Positions 58,561 to 64,000 of a DNA stretch of 64,000 bases are shown here, in pieces. The stretch is from Haberlea rhodopensis (taxonomy: Eukaryota; Streptophyta; Magnoliopsida; Lamiales; Gesneriaceae): positions 3,170,361 to 3,234,360 of the forward strand of contig CAJQUN010000039.1 of NCBI GenBank assembly GCA_907163345.1, read 5' to 3'. The notes beneath the pieces were generated by a model, which was not told the origin of the DNA, searched no databases, and saw only the letters and a list, made by a program, of their open reading frames with translations. Position 1 is the stretch's first letter; each line of letters opens with the position of its first letter. A program made the translations under genes and the position numbers.

Positions 58561-58609
58561 TTGGGTTGCCTCCCAAGCAGCGCCTCTGTTTAACGTCGGT
58601 GGCCCGACG
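58561..58609 (-). other. Paired hairpins just after the TR-GAG stop codon
   Basis: TTGGG / CCCAA (58561-58576) and CGTCGG / CCGACG (58594-58609), starting 12 bp after the stop. Minus strand text GCTTGGGAGGCAACCCAA is one I recall after gag or pol in many plant Athila-type elements. Function unknown. Confidence 0.55.
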
Positions 58610-58620
58610 CCAGTCCTCTA

Positions 58621-61170
58621 TCAAGGTGGGTGATGCGGTGTCGTTCTGTCCTTCCTTAACCACCTCAATATCTTCTTCACTCCTCTGGATTTCGGCTTGT
58701 TGCTCTTTGAGTGGTCGTCCCCAGTCTTTGTTACTCCTCCAGCATTTGTTGCTTGCTTTGGTCGATCCGGAGGGTGCTTCTTTTCAATGGTATGATCTTG
58801 CAAGTTAGAAAAGAGAGGGTCAGCAGTATCATGAGTAGATAAAGCGGCAACATTATGAACATTATGCACAAAATGAGAATCCATACCTCCGTTGTCATCA
58901 AGGCCATCAGTAGCCTTTCCCATTTCCCACAATTCATCATTATCAAAATCAGAATCATATGCATCATTTATATCAATATCGTAACTAGAATTCTTGTGAG
59001 TTTTAATGGGTTCATAGATATTAAATTTTGCAATTTCACCATTAGACTCTATTGTAAACAGGCCGCTATTCACGTCGATCACAGATTTTGATGTTTTCAA
59101 GAATGGTCTCCCTAAAAGGATGGGGCTGGATGGATCACCATTTTCCATGTCTAAGACATGGAAATCGGCGGGGAAGATCAAGTTCTCTACATGCATAAGT
59201 ACATCTTCTACTACCCCCCTAGGAATAACCGTGGACCTATCAGCTAATTGAATCACAGTATGGTCTTGTTTCAAAGGGCCGGGTTTCAGTTGAGTGTAGA
59301 TTGAGTAAGGCATGACATTAATGGACGATCCTAAATCTAGCATTGCCTTATCAATTCTAGTGGTTCCAATCACACAAGGGATATAAAACATATCAGGGTC
59401 CTTACACTTTGTGCGAATGCTTCTTTGGATGTCCGCGGAAACATTCTCACCTAACTCAATCTTGGGGTACCCTTTGCCTTCCTTGTTCTTACCCACTTTC
59501 CATACCTCCTTCAAAAATCTCGCACATCGAGGTATCTTCATCATGGCTTCATGTAGTGGAGCGTTTGCATCACATCGTCGGAAAGTCTCGTAGAGTTCCT
59601 TGATATCCTCATCTTTCCTATTTTCCTTAAAAGCAAGGGGGAATGGGGGTTCAATTTTATATTCAGAAAATTTAGGGAACTTACCCCGTGGTTCCTCCTC
59701 TTGTATGGGCTCTTCAACGTCCTTCTCCATCTCCTTCATCTCTTTCGCATCTTCTCTTCCGGGTGGTGTCAGTACCACTTTCTCATCATCTTCATCTTCG
59801 CTCATCTTCAAAGTGATGGCACTCACATTCTCCCTTGGGTTCACTACTGGTTGTGAAGGGAGAGTGTTTGATCTTTGAGAATCGATGCGATTTATTGCTG
59901 TTGCCATCTGACCCATTTGAGTAGTCAAGCTTTGGATGCTTTCTCTTGTATCCTGTTGAAATTTTAGAGATTCAGTAGCAAGTTCCTTAACAATATTTTC
60001 TAAATACTCACCAGGTGTTGGGGTTGGAATGGCTTGTTGTGGCCTTTGGAGTGGTGGCCTATATGGTGGTGGATGTTGTTGCATCTGTGGCTCATTTTGA
60101 TTCCCATATCTCAAATTTGGATGATCTCGCCACCCCGGGTTGTAAGTGTTAGAATAGGGATCATACTTCCGTTGTGGTTGTCCTGGAAATCCGCCTGCCG
60201 CATTTGCTTCCTCAATTGAAGGTTCTTGAAGTGTGGGGCAAGCGTCAGTTGGATGACTCGGTAGTGCACAAATTCCACATACCTTAGCACTTTGTCCCAT
60301 TCCGATCGCAAGTTGTTTCACAATACCTGTTAAATCAATCAATTGTTGTTCGAGGCTAGAAACATTTACCTCGCCTTGCTTCCTAAGTTGATGGTCCGAT
60401 CGAGCAGTTCCAAACTGTTGAGAGTTGGCTGCCATGTTCGCAATCAAGTGTCTTGCTTCCGTTGGCGTCTTATCTACAAATGCTCCTCCACTAGCAGCAT
60501 CCACCAAATTCCTGTCATTTGGCAAAAGACCCTCATAAAAATATTGAATCAGTAAATGTTCACTTATTTGATGTTGAGGGCAGCTTGCACAAAGCTTCTT
60601 GAAGCGCTCCCAATATTCATGCAGTGATTCCTCTTGGAGTTGTCGAATGCCATATATATCTTTGCGGATATTCGTCGCTCTTGATGCAGGAAAGTATTTC
60701 TCCAAGAAGGTTCTTTTCAGCTCGTTCCATGTAGTGATGGATCCAGAAGGTAAATAGAAGAGCCAATCTTTAGCCGCGTCCTTCAAAGAGAACGGAAAAG
60801 CTCGTAATTTGATTTGTTCCTCGGTTATTCCAGTCGGCTTCATTGTAGTGCACACTACATGGAATTCCATCAAATGCTTATGCGGATCCTCACCTGCAAG
60901 GCCATGAAAAGAAGGTAAAAGATGTATTAGGCCAGATTTTAATTCAAAATTTATATTAGTAGCAAGTGTAGGAAAGGTTATGCAGAGAGGTTGCTGATCC
61001 AAAGTAGGATTAGCTAGCTGTCGTAGGCTTTGATTCTCCGCCATGATGGTCCTTTCCTCTTCTTCTTTCACTTGTCTTCGATTTTCTCTTCGTAGGTGGT
61101 ATAAGGTCCTTTCTATCTCGGGATCGTATTGATGTTCGTTCTCCTCAAATGAAAAATCGCCTGCGTGCAT
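58621..61170 (-). CDS. TR-GAG gag-protease polyprotein
   Basis: 849 codons from ATG 61170 to TGA 58621; a later ATG at 61044 (MAENQSLRQLANP) is also possible, but PEIERT upstream of it is shared with Athila-G, which favours the longer start. A pyrimidine tract and GCAG|G near 61155 could be a 3' splice site. Gag core holds WLFYLPSGSITTWNELK, EKYFPASRA and YFYEGLLPNDRNLVDAASGG; a zinc-finger-like CGICALPSHPTDAC lies near residue 296; a proline-rich linker follows; an aspartic protease motif MLDLGSSINVMPYS lies near residue 610 and ILLGRPFLKT after it. Gag would form particles and package RNA; the protease would process it. No RT. Confidence 0.9.
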   Translation of the reverse strand: MHAGDFSFEENEHQYDPEIERTLYHLRRENRRQVKEEEERTIMAENQSLRQLANPTLDQQPLCITFPTLATNINFELKSGLIHLLPSFHGLAGEDPHKHLMEFHVVCTTMKPTGITEEQIKLRAFPFSLKDAAKDWLFYLPSGSITTWNELKRTFLEKYFPASRATNIRKDIYGIRQLQEESLHEYWERFKKLCASCPQHQISEHLLIQYFYEGLLPNDRNLVDAASGGAFVDKTPTEARHLIANMAANSQQFGTARSDHQLRKQGEVNVSSLEQQLIDLTGIVKQLAIGMGQSAKVCGICALPSHPTDACPTLQEPSIEEANAAGGFPGQPQRKYDPYSNTYNPGWRDHPNLRYGNQNEPQMQQHPPPYRPPLQRPQQAIPTPTPGEYLENIVKELATESLKFQQDTRESIQSLTTQMGQMATAINRIDSQRSNTLPSQPVVNPRENVSAITLKMSEDEDDEKVVLTPPGREDAKEMKEMEKDVEEPIQEEEPRGKFPKFSEYKIEPPFPLAFKENRKDEDIKELYETFRRCDANAPLHEAMMKIPRCARFLKEVWKVGKNKEGKGYPKIELGENVSADIQRSIRTKCKDPDMFYIPCVIGTTRIDKAMLDLGSSINVMPYSIYTQLKPGPLKQDHTVIQLADRSTVIPRGVVEDVLMHVENLIFPADFHVLDMENGDPSSPILLGRPFLKTSKSVIDVNSGLFTIESNGEIAKFNIYEPIKTHKNSSYDIDINDAYDSDFDNDELWEMGKATDGLDDNGGMDSHFVHNVHNVAALSTHDTADPLFSNLQDHTIEKKHPPDRPKQATNAGGVTKTGDDHSKSNKPKSRGVKKILRWLRKDRTTPHHPP

Positions 61171-61241
61171 GAACAAACAGGTAAAAAGCACGGGAAGAAG
61201 AATATCAATAAAAGTTAACACAAATTAATAAAATTGCCTTC

Positions 61242-61262
61242 CCCGGCAACGGCGCCAAAATT
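61242..61262 (-). other. Primer binding site of TR-GAG (tRNA-Asp type)
   Basis: Plus strand CCCCGGCAACGGCGCCA, so minus strand TGGCGCCGTTGCCGGGG, adjacent to the LTR at 61263. Same primer type as Athila-G. Confidence 0.9.
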
Positions 61263-62849
61263 TGGTAGCGTTTATCGCGTACGCCCAAATTTTCCCTCTC
61301 AAGTTAATAACAGTAATGAATGTAGTAGCGTGAGTAGGGATCGATCCCACGAGGAAGGTTATATCTTTGTGTTAACTTATGCAAACTAAAATAAAAAGGG
61401 GGTTTTGAAATCAATTGAATGATACTACTACTATGATGCAAAATTAAACTAGATGAATTAACTTATGAGAAAAGAGCGATTCTCGGTTTTCGGTTAACTT
61501 TACAATTGGCGTTTACTATCTTGGTCATCGATCTACACATATGATTCAATTTTCTTATGAATATTCATCGTGGACGTTTAATCCAATAATCAAAGTCCTA
61601 TCTCACCTTATGTTTAGTTAAGTAGCCCAAGCGTTCTAGTTTAACCCTTATCAAACAATCAATCAAAATACAAGCGATTAAGATTTAAATCGATGATAGC
61701 ATACGAACTAGTGAGATCGATGAAGCTAAACAACAAAATCCAAGCGTCTATGTTTAATCTAGTCAATTGTTTTTCCTAAGAATTAACAAACTCACAAGCG
61801 GGATTTAATTAATCTTAGTTGCTTCGTAAATTAGAGGGATCAAACGATTCCGTATTTGATATCTAATTTAGCGTTAAATTATGAACAATAGCTAGGTGAT
61901 CAATCCAACAATCATGCATAACAATTATGAAAAATCAAATCAGAAAAATAATTGATACTCAAAGAAAAACAACAATCAAAACTTATCTCACAAGAATCGT
62001 AAACATCCAATGTATCGTTTTCCTAAACCGAGAATCACAAAAGTATTTAGCTACTCATAACTAGATTAAAAACAATCAAAATTAATCTAAAAAACATCAA
62101 ACTAATAGGAGAAGAAATAGTTACTAAAAGGAAGCACGATTCCGGCTTGTCGATTCCGTCCTCGTTCTTCACAAAAGTTGAAAGGAAAAATCTCTAAAAT
62201 CTCAAAATTATTCTAAGGTATGAAATTATCCTTAATATGAGGTAAAAATCGTGTATATGAGGTATGGAGGCTGATGGAGTAGGGTAAAATCCATGTGGGA
62301 AGGAAAGAAATCAAGTTTTTACACTTTCCAAAACTCTGCTGGCGTAGCTACGCCTGAAAGTGGCGTAAAGACGCCTGGTGACGTGTCACAAAAATGGCTT
62401 TATGAGTTTCTGGCGTAATTACGCCTCATAATGGCGTAGCTACGCCTGTCCATGCCGTAGCGTTGGCGTAATTACGCCTGTCCTCCATTTTTCTGGCGAG
62501 TTTCGTATTTTGGCCATAACTTTCACATACAAACTCCGAATTCGACGAGTCAGCTGTCCACGCGAAGATAACTCGAAGTTCTACAACTTTTCTATGGACC
62601 ACATTTCCAAAAAGTGGCTCAAACATATAGAAATTTGAGGAGAAAGAAGCAACATGTGTCTTGTATTCTGGTTTTTTCCTCTTTTCTTCAACTTTATTGC
62701 TTCTTTCATCATTTTAGCTTGATTTCTTCACCTTTCCCTACATTTACACAAATATACGATTAGGTAGCATATGTATCAATTTATCCATCAAAATATACCA
62801 AATCGTAGACAATTAAGCGCAATAGATGTGTCTATTTCTAGTCACATCA
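61263..62849 (-). repeat. TR-GAG LTR (5' in element sense)
   Basis: 1587 bp. Differs from 55576-57185 by a missing 21-bp unit, a 2-bp indel (ATTGTATG against ATTATG) and about four substitutions. It contains the palindromes at about 62340-62478. Confidence 0.95.
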
Positions 62850-64000
62850 GATACTATTTCTATTATCCCACCGAGAACAAAGTAGTTGTTGCTCGGGCTG
62901 GTGTATTTCTTGAAAGAGAATTTATTTCTAGAAAAATCAGTGGGAGAAAAATTGAACTTAGTGAAGTTCAACCACAAGAAAACACTGAACCTGAGATTGA
63001 GATGGAGACAGAGCAGGCACCGCAAGCTGTTGTGGAAGAAGTACCTGCTCAAGAGACACAAGCCCAGCGTAGGTCTGTAAGAGAACACCGGGAGCCACAG
63101 AGATATGGATTTCTTGTGACTCAACAAGGTGACTTACTACTTATTGATGAGGATGAGCCGTCATCTTATCAACAAGCTATAATGGGCACTGATTCTGAGA
63201 AATGGCAAGAGGCCATGAAATCTGAGATGGAATCCATGTATGCAAACCAAGTATGGACTTTGGTTGATCCACCTGAAGGGGTACGACCCATAGGGTGCAA
63301 ATGGATTTTCAAGAAAAAGACCGATATGGATGGTAATGTACAAACCTATAAAGGTCGGCTGGTTGCAAAAGGATTCAAACAAATTCATGGTATTGACTAT
63401 GATGAAACCTTTTCACCAGTGGCCATGGTTAAATCCATAAGGATCTTACTTGCAATAGCTGCATTTCATGATTATGAAATCTGGCAGATGGATGTCAAAA
63501 CATCTTTCCTTAATGGAAATCTGCTTGAGGATGTGTACATGACACAGCCCGAGGGTTTTGTCGATCCAAAGGATGCTGGAAAGATATGCAAGCTACAACG
63601 ATCCATTTATGGATTGAAGCAAGCTTCTCGGAGTTGGAATCTCCGTTTTGATGATGCAATCAAAGAGTTTGGATTTATCAAAAACGAAGATGAACCTTGT
63701 GTCTACAAGAAGGTCAGTGGGAGCGTAATCATTTTCCTAGTGTTGTATGTAGATGACATACTTCTCATTGAGAATGATATCCCTGCCTTACAATCTGTAA
63801 AGATTTGGCTAGGGAACTGCTTTTCGATGAAAGACTTGGGAGAAGCCACCTATGTATTAGGAATCAAGATCTATAGAGATAGATCGAGAAGGCTTCTTGG
63901 CCTAAGTCAAAGTACATACATAGACAAAGTGCTTAAAAGGTTTAGCATGCAAGAATCAAAGAAAGGATTCGTGCCTATGACACATGGTATATCTCTCTCG
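62850..64000 (+). pseudogene. Copia-B gag-pol, second part (runs off window)
   Basis: Resumes with TSD copy GATAC then YYFYYPTENKVVVARAG in frame. Open to the window end: KEMESMYANQVW region, WKFIFKK-type RT start (CKWIFKKKTDMDG), AKGFKQIHGIDYDETFSPV, QMDVKTSFLNGNL, LYVDDILLIEND (G to E next to the catalytic loop compared with Copia-A), then the start of RNase H. No stop found by eye in 383 codons. Confidence 0.9.

Larger units (their letters stand above)
55576..62849 (-). mobile_element. TR-GAG: gag-protease-only Athila-like element, structurally complete
   Basis: 7274 bp with two near-identical LTRs (1610 and 1587 bp), exact 5-bp duplication GATAC (55571-55575 and 62850-62854), a tRNA-Asp-type primer site and a purine tract. 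The only coding region is a gag-protease ORF of about 849 codons without a break; RT, RNase H and integrase are absent. It must rely on another element for reverse transcription and integration. About four substitutions and two indels separate the LTRs, so it is the youngest insertion here. Confidence 0.93.
50242..64000 (+). mobile_element. Copia-B: same family as Copia-A, right end outside window
   Basis: LTR (50242-51739), primer site, leader, gag-pol to the window end, interrupted at 55576-62849 by TR-GAG. Inserted in Copia-C; the left 5-mer CTTCG (50237-50241) would be the target duplication, unverifiable here. Apart from one stop in gag and the TR-GAG insertion I find no break in the visible coding sequence. 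Confidence 0.93.

Noticed and set aside
59409..60555. Plus-strand ORFs inside TR-GAG
   Set aside because: Shadows of the long minus-strand gag-protease frame.

Overview
This window looks like nuclear DNA of a flowering plant (eudicot), from a gene-poor block such as pericentromeric heterochromatin. Almost everything is LTR retrotransposon, nested several levels deep. I see no prokaryotic gene structure, rRNA, tRNA or CRISPR array. An env-position ORF on the minus strand at 13.7-14.8 kb resembles proteins I remember from Lamiales genomes, so an asterid is my weak guess; the sequence does not prove it.

Left part (1-37.75 kb). Copia-A (1-8329, + strand, 5' LTR cut by the window edge) sits in a non-coding Ty3-type element whose 2.4 kb 3' LTR is 11285-13726 (called family R here). 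That element interrupts a decayed SIRE-like Copia on the minus strand (Copia-H: env-position ORF 14.8-13.7 kb, RNase H and RT 15.3-19.1 kb, gag 35.4-36.7 kb, 5' LTR 36.7-37.75 kb). The same host also carries a solo LTR (15914-18489), an internally deleted Athila-like element (Athila-G, 19112-34039), which itself carries a complete Tekay-type chromovirus (19909-28717), and a second family-R LTR fragment (34040-35426).

Middle part (37.75-50.24 kb). AT-rich DNA holds a Mutator-type MITE and a 72-bp tandem repeat. Then come a decayed Copia (Copia-D) split by a family-R solo LTR, a Ty3 RT/RNase H fragment, one candidate host-gene relic (47101-47591), and the gag of a SIRE-like Copia (Copia-C).

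Right part (50.24-64 kb). Copia-B, the same family as Copia-A, inserted into Copia-C. Copia-B was in turn split by a young, structurally complete element with only gag-protease coding capacity (TR-GAG, 55576-62849, minus strand, exact 5-bp duplication).

By-eye LTR differences give the order of insertion: TR-GAG about 4 substitutions in 1.59 kb, Copia-A about 9 in 1.14 kb, Tekay element about 35-40 in 2.0 kb. No element in the window is clearly autonomous: each is interrupted, deleted or carries stops and frameshifts. The most unusual signals are structural. Clusters of 14-bp palindromes of the form GGCG-N6-CGCC occur in LTRs of distinct lineages. A ~3 kb non-coding stretch is rich in short hairpins. 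Some hairpins keep their stems between copies of an LTR while other bases change.
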